The notes under the pieces: generated by a model
The model's database searches: none
What the model saw: the letters and a program-made list of their open reading frames with translations, nothing else
Told to the model about the DNA's origin: nothing
Made by a program: the position numbers and the translations under genes
Source: Candidatus Hebobacterum abditum
GTDB taxonomy: Bacteria > Armatimonadota > Hebobacteria > Hebobacterales > Hebobacteraceae
DNA: 64,000 nucleotides
Direction of reading: 5' to 3'
Assembly (NCBI GenBank): GCA_029821875.1
Contig: JALGXW010000005.1
Span: 1 to 64,000, forward strand
Shown: positions 45,071 through 54,500 of the stretch, piece by piece
Layout of the letters: each line of letters starts with the position of its first letter
Numbering within the stretch: the stretch's first letter is position 1

Positions 45071-46243
45071 ATGGAAGGGACGTCAGACAAGTTGGCGACG
45101 TTCATAGATCTGTCCGGCCCCGATCTCACGGACGAGGAGGTGGAGGCCGTCCTGTCGGTGCTGCGGACCCGCCATCTGTCCCTCGGGCCGAAGCTAGCTG
45201 AGTTCGAGGAGGTCGTGGCCGGATACGTCGGGCGCAGGCACGGCGTTGCAGTGAACAGCGGCACGAGTGCGCTCCACCTCGCCGTTCGTGCTCTCGGCAT
45301 AGGCGAGGGGGAGGAGGTCATCACCACGCCCTTCAGCTTCATCGCCTCCTCGAACTGCTTGCTCTATGAGCGGGCGGTCCCGAGGTTCGTGGACATCGAT
45401 CCGCTCACATTCAACATCGACTGCGACCAGGTCGAAACCGCGCTCACAGAGCGCACGAAGGCCCTTCTCGCGGTGGACGTGTTCGGTCTCCCGGCCGACT
45501 GGGATCATCTTCGCCGGATTGCAGACACGCACGGTCTGAGGCTGATCGATGATAGCTGCGAGGCACTGGGGGCGAGCCGCAAGGTGGACGGGCGCGGTTG
45601 GGCGATGGCCGGAAGCTTCGGGGATGCAGGGACGTTTGCGTTCTATCCAAACAAACAGATAACCACCGGCGAGGGCGGGATGGTCGTGACCGACGACGGG
45701 GATGTCGCCGAGCTCTGCCGCAGCATGCGCAATCAGGGCCGCGACTCCGGCGCTGAGTGGCTCCGGCATGCTCGCCTCGGCTATAACTATCGGCTGTCCG
45801 ACATCAACTGCGCCCTCGGCATCGCGCAGATGTCTCGCATCGACCAGATCCTCGCTGCGCGCCGTCGAGTGGCTGGCTGGTACGAGGAGATGTTGCGCGA
45901 CATCGAGGGGGTCGTCGCACCCGCGGAAGCGCCGGACACTAGGCGGAGCTGGTTCGTCTACGTAGTGAGACTGGCCATGTGCCAGTCCTGGCAAGATCTG
46001 GATGAGGTCGTCCGGCGACTGCGCGGGCGCGGGATAGGGTGCAGCAACTACTTCTACCCAATACACCTGCAGCCGTTCTATCGGGAGATGTTTGGGTACG
46101 AAGAGGGGGATTTTCCGGTGACCGAAAGCACCTCCAAACAGACGCTCGCTTTGCCGTTCCACAATCGCCTGTCGCGCCAGAGCGTCGCTCGAGTCGTTGA
46201 CGCGCTCCGAACGACTCTAGACGAACTCGACCTCGGGGCATGA
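45071..46243 (+). CDS. DegT/DnrJ/EryC1 aminotransferase
   Basis: About 390 residues from the ATG at 45071; a GTG at 45035 is also in frame. This PLP enzyme aminates a keto sugar nucleotide. The PLP Lys sits in FYPNKQITTGEGG near 188, preceded by LIDDSCEALGA, and GYNYRLSDINCALG follows. With the dehydratase at 37298 it would produce a 4-amino-4,6-dideoxy sugar. It is 122 bases after the FemAB-like gene, a longer gap than within the rest of the cluster. Confidence 0.92.
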   Translation: MEGTSDKLATFIDLSGPDLTDEEVEAVLSVLRTRHLSLGPKLAEFEEVVAGYVGRRHGVAVNSGTSALHLAVRALGIGEGEEVITTPFSFIASSNCLLYERAVPRFVDIDPLTFNIDCDQVETALTERTKALLAVDVFGLPADWDHLRRIADTHGLRLIDDSCEALGASRKVDGRGWAMAGSFGDAGTFAFYPNKQITTGEGGMVVTDDGDVAELCRSMRNQGRDSGAEWLRHARLGYNYRLSDINCALGIAQMSRIDQILAARRRVAGWYEEMLRDIEGVVAPAEAPDTRRSWFVYVVRLAMCQSWQDLDEVVRRLRGRGIGCSNYFYPIHLQPFYREMFGYEEGDFPVTESTSKQTLALPFHNRLSRQSVARVVDALRTTLDELDLGA

Positions 46244-46296
46244 ACGAGTTCGTGCGATGCGCCCCGAGCGACGGGCCACACGTGGTGGCGCGCCGG

Positions 46297-46321
46297 GGCC
46301 GCCGGCTGCCGAGAGGCGGCC
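46297..46321 (+). terminator. Short G+C hairpin between aminotransferase and VanZ-fusion genes
   Basis: GGCCGCC (46297-46303) pairs with GGCGGCC (46315-46321). It lies 53 bases after the aminotransferase stop with no U-run. It could attenuate or end transcription before the last gene of the cluster. Confidence 0.3.
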
Positions 46322-46412
46322 GCTCCGACCGGCCGTGGACGCATCGAAGCGCGGCCCGGCTCCCTAAGGCCCAGCCCGAGAGAAGACACTCCTGCCGGCC
46401 GTGAGATAGCCG

Positions 46413-47492
46413 ATGGCAGCGAAGACGAGTCATCTGAAGCACCTCGCGCTCTTGGCAATGTGGATGGTTGTCATCGCCGTGCTCTCCGGACCGGCCGGCT
46501 CGGAAGAGAGCATGCGAGACGGGATCTCGTGGCTGCTGAGGCCGCTCTCGGCCGTGCTCGGCGGGCCCCCCGCGGGGGAGGCGATCTCGGGGGAGGCGGT
46601 TTGGGTCCTTCGGAAGCTGCTCCACATGGGCGAGTACGGCATTCTGGCTCTTGTGGCGTTTCGTTGGTTCGCGTCGCTTGGCCTCGGTGCATCCGGGCGC
46701 GCAGTATCCGGCGCCTTTGCACTGAGCGCGACCTACTCGGCGCTCGACGAACTCCACCAGACTCTCACGCCCGGGCGAACCGGCGCCGCCGGGGACGTGT
46801 TGATCGACCTCCTCGCCGTATGCATTGTGCTGGCCGTGACCGCCGCCGAGAGGGGGCGGCCCGGCGAGTCCCTCTCTCGCGGGTTCGATCTCATCGCCGC
46901 GGCCGTAGGCCTCGTGCTTGCCGCGCCGCTTATGCTGGCCGCGGCCGCGGCCGTGCTCCTCAACATGGGTCGGCCCGTGTTATTCCCTCAGCGGCGAGTG
47001 GGATGGTACGATAGGCCGTTTACACTGATCAAGTTTCGGACCATGAGCCCGCGCCATGACGCCAACGGCCGCGCGTTGACTGCAACAGAACGATTGACGC
47101 CAACTGGCAGGTTGCTTCGCCAGTTTAGCATCGACGAGCTGCCTCAGCTGTGGAACGTCCTCAGGGGAGAGATGTCCCTGGTCGGTCCCAGGCCTCTCTA
47201 TCTCGAGTATCTTCCCTACTACACGCCGCGCGAACGGAAGCGCCACCTGGTGCGGCCAGGCCTTACTGGGCTCGCGCAGGTCATGGGCCGCAACACCGCC
47301 CGGTGGGATGACCGTCTCGAGCTGGATGTGCGCTACGTCGAGAGCAAGTCGTTGCTGCTCGACCTGCGCATTCTCCTGAGAACGGTGGGAAAGGTGATCG
47401 CACGGAGCGACGTATTGGATGACGCCATCGAGGGATCGCTGGCCAAGCACCGCGCCCACCTGTCTCAGGATCCTCACGCGGCAGGCAGATGA
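46413..47492 (+). CDS. Fusion of VanZ-like domain and monotopic phosphoglycosyltransferase
   Basis: 359 residues. Residues 1-145 have four helices and the VanZ motif DELHQTLTPGRTGAAGD. Residues 152-345 are a sugar-phosphate transferase with TLIKFRTMSPRH, SIDELPQLWNVLRGEM and VGPRPLYLEYL, so the catalytic Asp-Glu pair is kept. It would attach a sugar-1-phosphate to a polyprenyl phosphate. The VanZ part is of unknown function; it may help with lipid carrier or cell-envelope binding. It is the last gene of the exopolysaccharide run and the locus's second phosphoglycosyltransferase. Confidence 0.88.
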   Translation: MAAKTSHLKHLALLAMWMVVIAVLSGPAGSEESMRDGISWLLRPLSAVLGGPPAGEAISGEAVWVLRKLLHMGEYGILALVAFRWFASLGLGASGRAVSGAFALSATYSALDELHQTLTPGRTGAAGDVLIDLLAVCIVLAVTAAERGRPGESLSRGFDLIAAAVGLVLAAPLMLAAAAAVLLNMGRPVLFPQRRVGWYDRPFTLIKFRTMSPRHDANGRALTATERLTPTGRLLRQFSIDELPQLWNVLRGEMSLVGPRPLYLEYLPYYTPRERKRHLVRPGLTGLAQVMGRNTARWDDRLELDVRYVESKSLLLDLRILLRTVGKVIARSDVLDDAIEGSLAKHRAHLSQDPHAAGR

Positions 47493-47606
47493 GGGCGGGG
47501 CCCCTCCGATGGCGAGGCGCTTCGGTGGGCCGCGCCGAGGACCGGAGCAGGCTTTGGGTCTCTCCCCAGGCGGCCTCGGCGCGAGACGCGGCTGGCGCGT
47601 GATCTC

Positions 47607-50027
47607 CTAAGGCTGCTCCAGAAGGCCAAAGGCACGTGCGATGTACACGGCCATCTGGTCGCGGGTGCACGTGGCAGTGGGGCGGTAGAGACCATCCGGA
47701 TAGCCACTGCCTCCGCCGTGCTCCACTAAGTACTCTATGTGTGCATAGGCCCAGAAGTAGGTCTGGACATCGGGGAAAGTAGGCGTGCTGGGTGGGACGT
47801 AGTCGGCGAGACCCTCCTCGCCGGTTGGGTCGACCATCGACCTGGCGATGAAGACCGACATCTGCCCGCGGGTGATCGTCCAGTCGCCATGGTACATGCC
47901 GTCGGGATAGCCGCCGACGATCCGCGCCCCGGCCGCATACTCGATATGCTTCGCCGCCCAGTAGTCGGCCGGAATGTCGGGGAACCGGGTCGGCCCTGTC
48001 AACTCCGGAACGGCAGCGTCGCTCCCTGTCAGCGCCCGAGCGATGTAGACGGCCATCTCAGCTCTGGTCACAGACCGCCCGGGGCGGTAGAAGCCGTCTG
48101 GAAAGCCTCGCACGATCCCTGCATCGAGGCAGGCATTGATGGCAGCATGGGCCCAGTGGTCGTCTGGGACGTCGTAGAACGCGCCCTCGCGCGGCCGCAC
48201 TCGGAGCTCGATAGTGTGGCTGCCAACGGCCTCACCGCAGCCCGCCGTCACGGTGAGATGCACAATCAGGTCGAACTCCGTCATGTTCACCGGAGCCTGA
48301 TATTCGGGTCCCTGCACATCCGCGGAGGGCGCAAACGAGCCACCTGCTCCCCCGTCCGACCAGTGCCAGGAGGTTATCGCGTGGCCCTCGCCGTCGACGG
48401 CCGTGGCCGACAGCGAGGTCGTCCCAGTTGAGCCTACATCACGTGGATCAGACTGGCCCCTGGCCACAATCCCATGGGAGGCGCCACCTAGACTGCTGAG
48501 CATCTCCCCCAACTGCCGGCGAGCCGCCTCCAGTTCCGCCGGGTCTCGCGTCCAGTCCGACCAGTCAGGCCCCACCGTCCTCGCTATCTCCAGCGCCTGA
48601 TCGCCGAGGCCCAGCTGCTCCAGCATGTGCACATAGTCGTAGTCGTCGATGCCGTCCCGGAGCCACTTGACCCGCATCGAGGCGACGACGCCCGGCACCC
48701 CGACCTGCTGTCCAGGGTAGACCAGCATTCCCTCACCGGGATACCAGGGAGCATAGGCCTCCACGTTGTTCCAGGGATCGGTCGACCAGAGATCTGCCCG
48801 CCAGTACAGGACTCCGGTCATCCCCAGGCTCTGGTTGATGAAGCCGGGCTGAATCCGGTAGTTGATGGGGGAGAAGTCGATCGCCCACTTCGGCGAATAG
48901 TCGTCCTGCATCAGGCAGTTGTACGACCAGACCTCATCGCCTTTCTGCTGGCAGTAGATGACGCGATCGCTCGCGTTGTCGTACATCTTCGGGAGAATGA
49001 CCCAGATATCGACTGCCGAGCGCCCCGTGCCAGACCCATCGTCGTAGAGCTCGGGCACCGGCGCCATCGTGACCAGGTTGTCGACTCCGGCCGCGTGCAA
49101 GTTGCGCGCCCAACTCCTGAGTGTCTCGTACAAGTTGGTGCAAGAATCGATCTCGTCTGCCGTGTAGTTATACAGCTTCAGTTCAGGCTCGTGCTCGGCG
49201 GCCGCCGCCTGCAACTCCGCCACCGAGGGGGGCGAGCGCATCAGGCAGTTCGTCCCGTCGGCGCCACTCCAGAAACCGAGGCCGGTGGCCCCCAACCCGT
49301 AGCTGCTGATGAGGTACGATTCGTCCCCCCTGTTAACGGAGGACGGCATCAGTCGGTGTTGGAGCAGCTCGCGGGCGGTGGCCAGATCTCTCCTCATGGT
49401 CCAGAGCAGGATGGACGAATCCGCAGACGGCCGCAGGGGCACGGCGAAGTCCCACACCGTCAGGTTCAGTGTGGCCGATGCCTGACCTTGGCCGCTCGTC
49501 ACCGTGAAGGAGCCGCTGTACTGGCCCGGCGCCGTCCCGCGGGGCACATAGACGTCGACCCAAATGGGCTGATTCCTGTCAGCGGCAAGGTCGAATGGCA
49601 CCGCGTCGAGCTGGGCCCCGACAAGATCTTGCCCCGTCGCCGGATCGTCGAACGGTATGAGTGGGTCGGGATACCATCCCGGACCTTCGGGACGGTTTCG
49701 ATTGCTCGCCCAGTCGCCACTTCCCGTGCTCAGGTAGACGTAGTGTTCGCGGTAGAGCGTCACCTCCGGACCACCGAGGTCAGGAGCGGTGACGTCGACG
49801 TTGGTCAGGTTCTCACCGGCAGCGCGAACGATGATCTGAAACGACTCCGTTTCTCCCTGGGCCGCGTACAGATCGATCTCACTGGCCGTGCCTGCGGAGT
49901 CGAAGGGCCCCACTCGCTCCATGCTCGGCTCTACCCACGCGACGGGAGCCGGCAAGGCGGCACTCGCGCCGATAGTCAACAGGAGCGCAAGGACGCCCAC
50001 TGCCGCAAGACCAGTGATGGTAGGCAT
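47607..50027 (-). CDS. SLH-anchored DUF4091/GH123-like protein with one Ig-like repeat
   Basis: 806 residues from the ATG at 50027, which directly precedes a signal peptide (LAAVGVLALLLTIGASA); the frame is open upstream to 50204. The DUF4091 N-domain starts at VAWVEPSMERVG, the barrel keeps YNYTADEID with the Asp-Glu pair, and the NQSLGMTGVLYWRAD region matches the paralogue at 29713-33240 almost exactly. One 100-residue Ig-like repeat (WHWSDGGAGG) is followed by three SLH domains (VPDDHWAHAA, YWAAKHIEYA, FWAYAHIEYLVEHG). It should be displayed at the surface and act on a glycan, perhaps the polysaccharide made by the neighbouring genes. Confidence 0.85.
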   Translation of the reverse strand: MPTITGLAAVGVLALLLTIGASAALPAPVAWVEPSMERVGPFDSAGTASEIDLYAAQGETESFQIIVRAAGENLTNVDVTAPDLGGPEVTLYREHYVYLSTGSGDWASNRNRPEGPGWYPDPLIPFDDPATGQDLVGAQLDAVPFDLAADRNQPIWVDVYVPRGTAPGQYSGSFTVTSGQGQASATLNLTVWDFAVPLRPSADSSILLWTMRRDLATARELLQHRLMPSSVNRGDESYLISSYGLGATGLGFWSGADGTNCLMRSPPSVAELQAAAAEHEPELKLYNYTADEIDSCTNLYETLRSWARNLHAAGVDNLVTMAPVPELYDDGSGTGRSAVDIWVILPKMYDNASDRVIYCQQKGDEVWSYNCLMQDDYSPKWAIDFSPINYRIQPGFINQSLGMTGVLYWRADLWSTDPWNNVEAYAPWYPGEGMLVYPGQQVGVPGVVASMRVKWLRDGIDDYDYVHMLEQLGLGDQALEIARTVGPDWSDWTRDPAELEAARRQLGEMLSSLGGASHGIVARGQSDPRDVGSTGTTSLSATAVDGEGHAITSWHWSDGGAGGSFAPSADVQGPEYQAPVNMTEFDLIVHLTVTAGCGEAVGSHTIELRVRPREGAFYDVPDDHWAHAAINACLDAGIVRGFPDGFYRPGRSVTRAEMAVYIARALTGSDAAVPELTGPTRFPDIPADYWAAKHIEYAAGARIVGGYPDGMYHGDWTITRGQMSVFIARSMVDPTGEEGLADYVPPSTPTFPDVQTYFWAYAHIEYLVEHGGGSGYPDGLYRPTATCTRDQMAVYIARAFGLLEQP

Positions 50028-50449
50028 AGACGGTCCGGCGGACCTACCCCCCGTAGTAACAGATGCTTCGGCGATTCTTCGTTCCCCCCAGACAGCTGTC
50101 GCTCTGCATCGACGGCTCATGCTCCCCATTGATGCTCTGTCTGTCCCTATTTGATTTCCCGCCGATCCCACTGCCAGGATAGCAGCCCTGCCCGCGCTCT
50201 GCAACCGCCTAGCCCTCTCCAGGCCTGCACGGGTGGAGCCGGCCGGGCGCCGCCTGCATCACTCCGCCACTTGGGCATCTACCCCTGGCCTCGCTCTACG
50301 AAACCTGCGGCCATAGGCACAGCCGAGGCGGTTGTAGCGTCTCCGCCCCTTGTCTGTCTGCGACTGGCGTGCCGAATGGCCCGAGCAGGACACCAGTGGA
50401 TGCGGTGTCGAAGACGCGCAGAGCGTATAGCACAGGTGGGCGCAGGTCA
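50028..50449. other. Divergent intergenic region between the SLH gene and apbE
   Basis: 422 bases with no gene I can support. Minus-strand starts upstream of 50027 would use its left half. TATAGC at 50425-50430 is a weak -10 candidate for apbE. I see no strong hairpin or repeat. Confidence 0.35.
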
Positions 50450-51556
50450 ATGACAGGACGGAGAATCCGCCGGTTCGTCGGCGGAACAGCGATAGTTGCG
50501 ATTGCCATCCTGACGGGGGTGGGCATCCGGCAAACCTCGCGGCCGGCCCCCTCCTCTGCCCACGTTCTGGCCCGGCGGTGCCGAGGAGTCATGGGGACAA
50601 GCTGCCTTCTCGTAGCCATCGCCGAGGACCGCGAGAGCGGAGAGCAGGCGCTGCGAGAGGCGGAGGCCGCCCTGCGGCACGTGGAAGCGCTGATGAGCAC
50701 GTGGCTGGACGACTCCGAAATATCTCGGCTCAACAGGGCAGCCGCGGGAACGGAGGTGGCGCTCTCGGGCGAGACGGCCGAAGTGCTGGGCGCGGCCCGA
50801 AAGGCGGCTCGGGACTCGGAGGGCGCGTTCGACGTGACCTGCCGGCCTTTGGCCGATGTCTGGCGGCGGGCCGGCACGCGCGGAGTCCGCCCGAGCGAAG
50901 CGGAGCTCGATGAAGCGCGCGCGTCGTGCAGTTGGGATCACATCGAACTGACGGACTCCGGCGCAGTGAAACATAGTGACGACGCCCGTGTGGATCTGGG
51001 GGGCGTCGCCAAGGGATACGGAATCGACGCGGCAGTCCGGGTCCTCGCGGCGGCAGATGTGCTGGGCGGATTGATCGACGTCGGAGGGGACCTCAGGTGC
51101 TTCGGCACCGACCCAGATGGAGGCCGCTGGCGCGTGGAGATCAAGGACCCCTTCGGCGGGGGACCCCTGGCACATCTGCGCGTGGGCGATGCCGCCGTCT
51201 GCACCAGCGGCAACTACGCGCGGTTCGTCGAGATCGAGGGGCGGCGCTACAGTCACATCATCGATCCGCGCTCCGGCCGGCCGGCGGGAGCCGTGGCCTC
51301 CGCGACAGTCGTCGCGCCCCATGCCATGACGGCCGATATCTGGGCGACGGCGCTGAGTGTCTTGGCGAACCGCGGTCTCGGCATGTTGCCCGCGGGGGTC
51401 GATGCTCTGCTGGTTCTGGGTTCGGCGGACGACTTCCGGATCGTATGCACTCAGGGCCTTCAGTCGATGATCGAGGAGCCCCTCCCGGCGGGACTCCTCG
51501 TGGTCGGGGGCCGGGAGCCGGTGACTGAGGCGGGCCCGATGGAGGATGGCGGCTAG
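50450..51556 (+). CDS. apbE: FAD:protein FMN transferase
   Basis: 368 residues from the ATG at 50450. An N-terminal hydrophobic segment (about 7-24) anchors or exports it. RGVMGTSCLLV opens the domain, VDLGGVAKGYGID near 182 and LIDVGGDLRCFG follow, then the metal-site region HIIDPRSGRPAG and PHAMTADIWATALSVL. ApbE attaches FMN by a phosphodiester bond to Thr of RnfG and RnfD outside the cytoplasm. Both targets are encoded immediately next door on the opposite strand; the stop codons are one base apart. Confidence 0.94.
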   Translation: MTGRRIRRFVGGTAIVAIAILTGVGIRQTSRPAPSSAHVLARRCRGVMGTSCLLVAIAEDRESGEQALREAEAALRHVEALMSTWLDDSEISRLNRAAAGTEVALSGETAEVLGAARKAARDSEGAFDVTCRPLADVWRRAGTRGVRPSEAELDEARASCSWDHIELTDSGAVKHSDDARVDLGGVAKGYGIDAAVRVLAAADVLGGLIDVGGDLRCFGTDPDGGRWRVEIKDPFGGGPLAHLRVGDAAVCTSGNYARFVEIEGRRYSHIIDPRSGRPAGAVASATVVAPHAMTADIWATALSVLANRGLGMLPAGVDALLVLGSADDFRIVCTQGLQSMIEEPLPAGLLVVGGREPVTEAGPMEDGG

Positions 51557-51557
51557 G

Positions 51558-52478
51558 TTAGCCCCGCCACTCTGTGTCGTCCACGGTCGTCTTGAAGTCG
51601 GCCGTAACCGCCTCCGGGAGTTCCTCATCGGCAACCGCAGCCAGGTCCTCCGCGGTCGGCCTGCCGACAAAGAGGTAGCGCTTCCGGGGGCACTTCTCCA
51701 GCACCGACTCCAGCGCTTCCGACTCCTCGGGATTGTAGAGGTCGTAGTTGATCTGGGGCAGCGCGCCGCCCATGGTGACGAGTTCTGGCGCGACCCGCGC
51801 GCAAGCCTTGCAGCCAATGCAGCCCACCTCACACACGGCACGGACATCGGCTGCCGCGTCCGCGTTGGAGCAGGCGACGACCATCATGCGCTCGGCCTTG
51901 AACGGAACGAGAGTGATGATATTGCGCGGGCAGACTCGGGAACACGCCCCGCAGCCCACGCACTTCTCGTAGTTGATGGTCGAGAGCCCGCCGACGATCT
52001 CTATCGCGCCGTACTTGCAGGCCTGCGCGCAGTCGCCGAAGCCCAGGCACCCGTAGGTGCAGCCCTGCACACCGGCGACGAGGTTGGCACTGACACAGGT
52101 GCGCTCGCCGTCGTAGTCTGCGCGCTGGAGTCGTTGATCCCGATGGGCCGAGCAGTGCACCACCGCGCGGTAGGGACACGATTCGGTGACCTCGACCCCC
52201 AGGATGTCGGCGAGCTTCTGGGCGCAGTCCCCGCCGCCCGGAGCGCACAGCCCGACAGTCGTATCCCCCTCGGCGAGCGCGCCGGCGTACTCGGAACAGC
52301 CCACATATCCGCAGCCGCCACAGTTGGCCCCAGGGAGTGCCGCTTGAAGTAGCTCCACCCGTGGGTCCGCGGCGACGTGGAACTTGCGGCTGGCCCACCC
52401 GAGCACGAAACCCATGGCTATGGCCAACAGACCTAGGACTGCGGCCGCCAGAGCTAGCGCAACTGTGGTGGTAGGCAT
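51558..52478 (-). CDS. rnfB: Rnf complex iron-sulfur subunit RnfB
   Basis: 306 residues. A membrane helix at 5-27, an N-terminal cluster motif CGGCGYVGC near 53, then ferredoxin-like motifs CLGFGDCAQAC near 145 and CVGCGACSRVCP near 170. The last set, CEVGCIGCKACARVAP near 220, lacks the final Cys (Ala in its place), so one cluster is incomplete or unusual. RnfB takes electrons from ferredoxin in the cytoplasm and passes them to the membrane part. AGGAAG precedes the ATG. Last gene of the operon, as in Clostridia-type rnfCDGEAB. Confidence 0.95.
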   Translation of the reverse strand: MPTTTVALALAAAVLGLLAIAMGFVLGWASRKFHVAADPRVELLQAALPGANCGGCGYVGCSEYAGALAEGDTTVGLCAPGGGDCAQKLADILGVEVTESCPYRAVVHCSAHRDQRLQRADYDGERTCVSANLVAGVQGCTYGCLGFGDCAQACKYGAIEIVGGLSTINYEKCVGCGACSRVCPRNIITLVPFKAERMMVVACSNADAAADVRAVCEVGCIGCKACARVAPELVTMGGALPQINYDLYNPEESEALESVLEKCPRKRYLFVGRPTAEDLAAVADEELPEAVTADFKTTVDDTEWRG

Positions 52479-52491
52479 GTGACTTCCTGCC

Positions 52492-53187
52492 TCATCTCAA
52501 GAGAGAGCCAAGGGCCGTCTCAACGCCCTTCTCTACCCCGGTGAATCCCATGAATGCCATCGCCATTATACCGGCCACGATGAGCGCGATGCCAGCCCCT
52601 CTGAGGGCGCGCGGCACATCGCAGAGGTCGAGCTCCTCGCGGATGCCGGCCATCAGCGCTATCGCCAGCGTGAACCCTATGCCGCCGCCTAGCGCCAGCG
52701 CCAGTGCCTGTGGCAGGCCCCACAGCTCCGTCGAGTCCTGCATGTGCTTGAGGACTTCGAGAGAGGCGAAGAGGATCGCGCAGTTCGTGGTGATCAGCGG
52801 CAGAAACACGCCGAACGATTTGTAGAGCGGGGGGAAGAACCGTCGCACGTACATCTCAACGAACTGGACCGAGGAGGCGATCACGAAGATGTAGATGATG
52901 TAGCTGAGCACCGAGAGATCGATCTGTGTCTGCGCGCTGCCGCCGAGCGACTGCCACACCCAGGCCGGCAGCGGGGCGCCCGGCCGCAGGATGAAATGGG
53001 TGAAGGTCCAGTTCAGCAGCGTCGAGATGGAGATGACGAACGTGACGGCGCACCCCATCCCAAAGGCCGTGTCGACCCTCCTCGACACGCCGAGGAACGG
53101 GCAGATGCCGACGAAGTAGTGCAGCACGAAGTTGTTGATCAGTGCTGCGCCTATGAAGATCAGTATGAGGGCTGTTAGTGTCTCCAT
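52492..53187 (-). CDS. rnfA: Rnf complex membrane subunit RnfA
   Basis: 231 residues, six membrane helices. The start at 53187 ([16 protein letters not shown]) gives the family length; the frame is open much further upstream through rnfE but only as an antiframe. [14 protein letters not shown] and [13 protein letters not shown] near 120 hold the Cys that share a cluster with RnfE. The start overlaps the rnfE end by 13 bases. It forms the ion-translocating core with RnfE and RnfD. Confidence 0.95.
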   Translation of the reverse strand: METLTALILIFIGAALINNFVLHYFVGICPFLGVSRRVDTAFGMGCAVTFVISISTLLNWTFTHFILRPGAPLPAWVWQSLGGSAQTQIDLSVLSYIIYIFVIASSVQFVEMYVRRFFPPLYKSFGVFLPLITTNCAILFASLEVLKHMQDSTELWGLPQALALALGGGIGFTLAIALMAGIREELDLCDVPRALRGAGIALIVAGIMAMAFMGFTGVEKGVETALGSLLR

Positions 53188-53855
53188 GACCACAGCATCC
53201 TGACGGTTCGCCACAGCGCCGTGGAGGCCCGCTTCTCGGTGGCCCATTCCGCCACGGCGAGCAACAGACCCAGGGTGATGAACGCACCGGGCGGGAGCGC
53301 CATGATCCCCCAGTTCGGCCAGCTGGCGGGCATGACGTGGAGTCCAAACCAGGTCCCTGATCCGAGCACCTCCCTGACCGTGGCGATGGTGGCGAGCCCC
53401 AGGCCGAAGCCTAGCGACATGCCAACTCCGTCCGAAATCGCCACCCCGAGGCCCTGCTTGGAGGCACAGATCTCGGCGCGGGAGATGATGAGGCAGTTCA
53501 CGATGATCAGAGGCACGTACGGGCCGAGCTGTTTGCTCATCTCGTAGACGTAGGCGGCCAGGAACCGGTCGGCTATGGTGACAAACGTTGCGATAGTCAG
53601 CGTGAACACGAGGATCCTCAGGTGAGGCTTCAGCAGGCGGCGCAGCAGGCTCACCATGATGTTGGAGCAGATGAGCACGAAGGCCGTGGCGGCCGCCATG
53701 GTGACCGCCGGCTTCATGGCATTGGTGACGGCGAGCGTGGGACACATCCCAAGCAGCTGCCGGTAGATCGGGTTCTCCGGCAGAACGCCGTTGATGAACC
53801 TTTCCAGTGCTGTCGGTCCCTCTTCGGGCACGTTCGTGGTCCCCTCGGTGCTCAT
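53175..53855 (-). CDS. rnfE: Rnf complex membrane subunit RnfE
   Basis: 226 residues with six membrane helices. [21 protein letters not shown] near the N-terminus and [15 protein letters not shown] near 119 contain the conserved Cys residues that bind a cluster with RnfA. The ATG overlaps the rnfG stop as ATGA, so the two are translated together. Part of the sodium- or proton-pumping ferredoxin:NAD oxidoreductase. Confidence 0.95.
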   Translation of the reverse strand: MSTEGTTNVPEEGPTALERFINGVLPENPIYRQLLGMCPTLAVTNAMKPAVTMAAATAFVLICSNIMVSLLRRLLKPHLRILVFTLTIATFVTIADRFLAAYVYEMSKQLGPYVPLIIVNCLIISRAEICASKQGLGVAISDGVGMSLGFGLGLATIATVREVLGSGTWFGLHVMPASWPNWGIMALPPGAFITLGLLLAVAEWATEKRASTALWRTVRMLWSWRH

Positions 53856-54496
53856 TCGACCGCCTCGTCCGGCCGCGCGTTTCCGGGGCTTCGTTCCACG
53901 GCGAGAGCCCGAAGTGGCTCCCGGAAGTTGGCCAGCGCGCGGTTGACGATTGCGGCCACGCTCTCTGATGATATGGTTGCCCCCGACAGAGCGCGGATCT
54001 CGTTGTCAGCGGCCGGGTCGGTCTTCACGACCGCGAGGGGCCGGTCCGCGGGCTTGTCTCGGAAGAGGTCCTGGAAATCCGCGCGCGTGATGTAGTCCCC
54101 CAGGCCGGGCGTCTCTCTCTGATTGAGGACGTACATCCCGCGGACCGTAGTGACGCCTGAGTCGAGGCCGATCAGAAGCTCAATTCGGTCTGCGAAGCCC
54201 TGCCCGGCCGCCGGCAACACCCACCCGACGTGGGAGCCGTCCGTCCGGCGAGTCCTGTAGACGAGGCCCTCTTTGGCGTTCTCGCCGCGAACCATGATCT
54301 CGTCGGTCTTGTCCGGATCGGAGCCAGGGACGAGGTCCGGTATCACGCTGTACGTCTCCGCCCTCTTGTTCGCCTTGATCTTCCCGCTGAGCGCGTTCTC
54401 CACGCCCGCAAGGCCGCCGCCGTACAGCAGGGCCAGCAGAATCACGAGCCACGCCTGTCCTATGTACCCGCCCTTTCCTGGGGTAGGCTGAGTCAC
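53852..54496 (-). CDS. rnfG: Rnf complex flavoprotein subunit RnfG
   Basis: 214 residues from the GTG at 54496, four bases after the rnfD stop. One N-terminal membrane helix, then an outer domain with [10 protein letters not shown] near 138 and the flavinylation motif LSGATISS near 177, whose Thr is the FMN attachment site. ApbE encoded at 50450-51556 would catalyse the attachment. Upstream in-frame codons overlap rnfD and are not needed. Confidence 0.93.
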   Translation of the reverse strand: MTQPTPGKGGYIGQAWLVILLALLYGGGLAGVENALSGKIKANKRAETYSVIPDLVPGSDPDKTDEIMVRGENAKEGLVYRTRRTDGSHVGWVLPAAGQGFADRIELLIGLDSGVTTVRGMYVLNQRETPGLGDYITRADFQDLFRDKPADRPLAVVKTDPAADNEIRALSGATISSESVAAIVNRALANFREPLRALAVERSPGNARPDEAVE

Positions 54497-54500
54497 TGCT

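Noticed and set aside
53188-53745. N-terminal extension of RnfA
   Set aside because: The open frame upstream of 53187 is an antiframe of rnfE; the family length and the METLTALIL start fit 53187.
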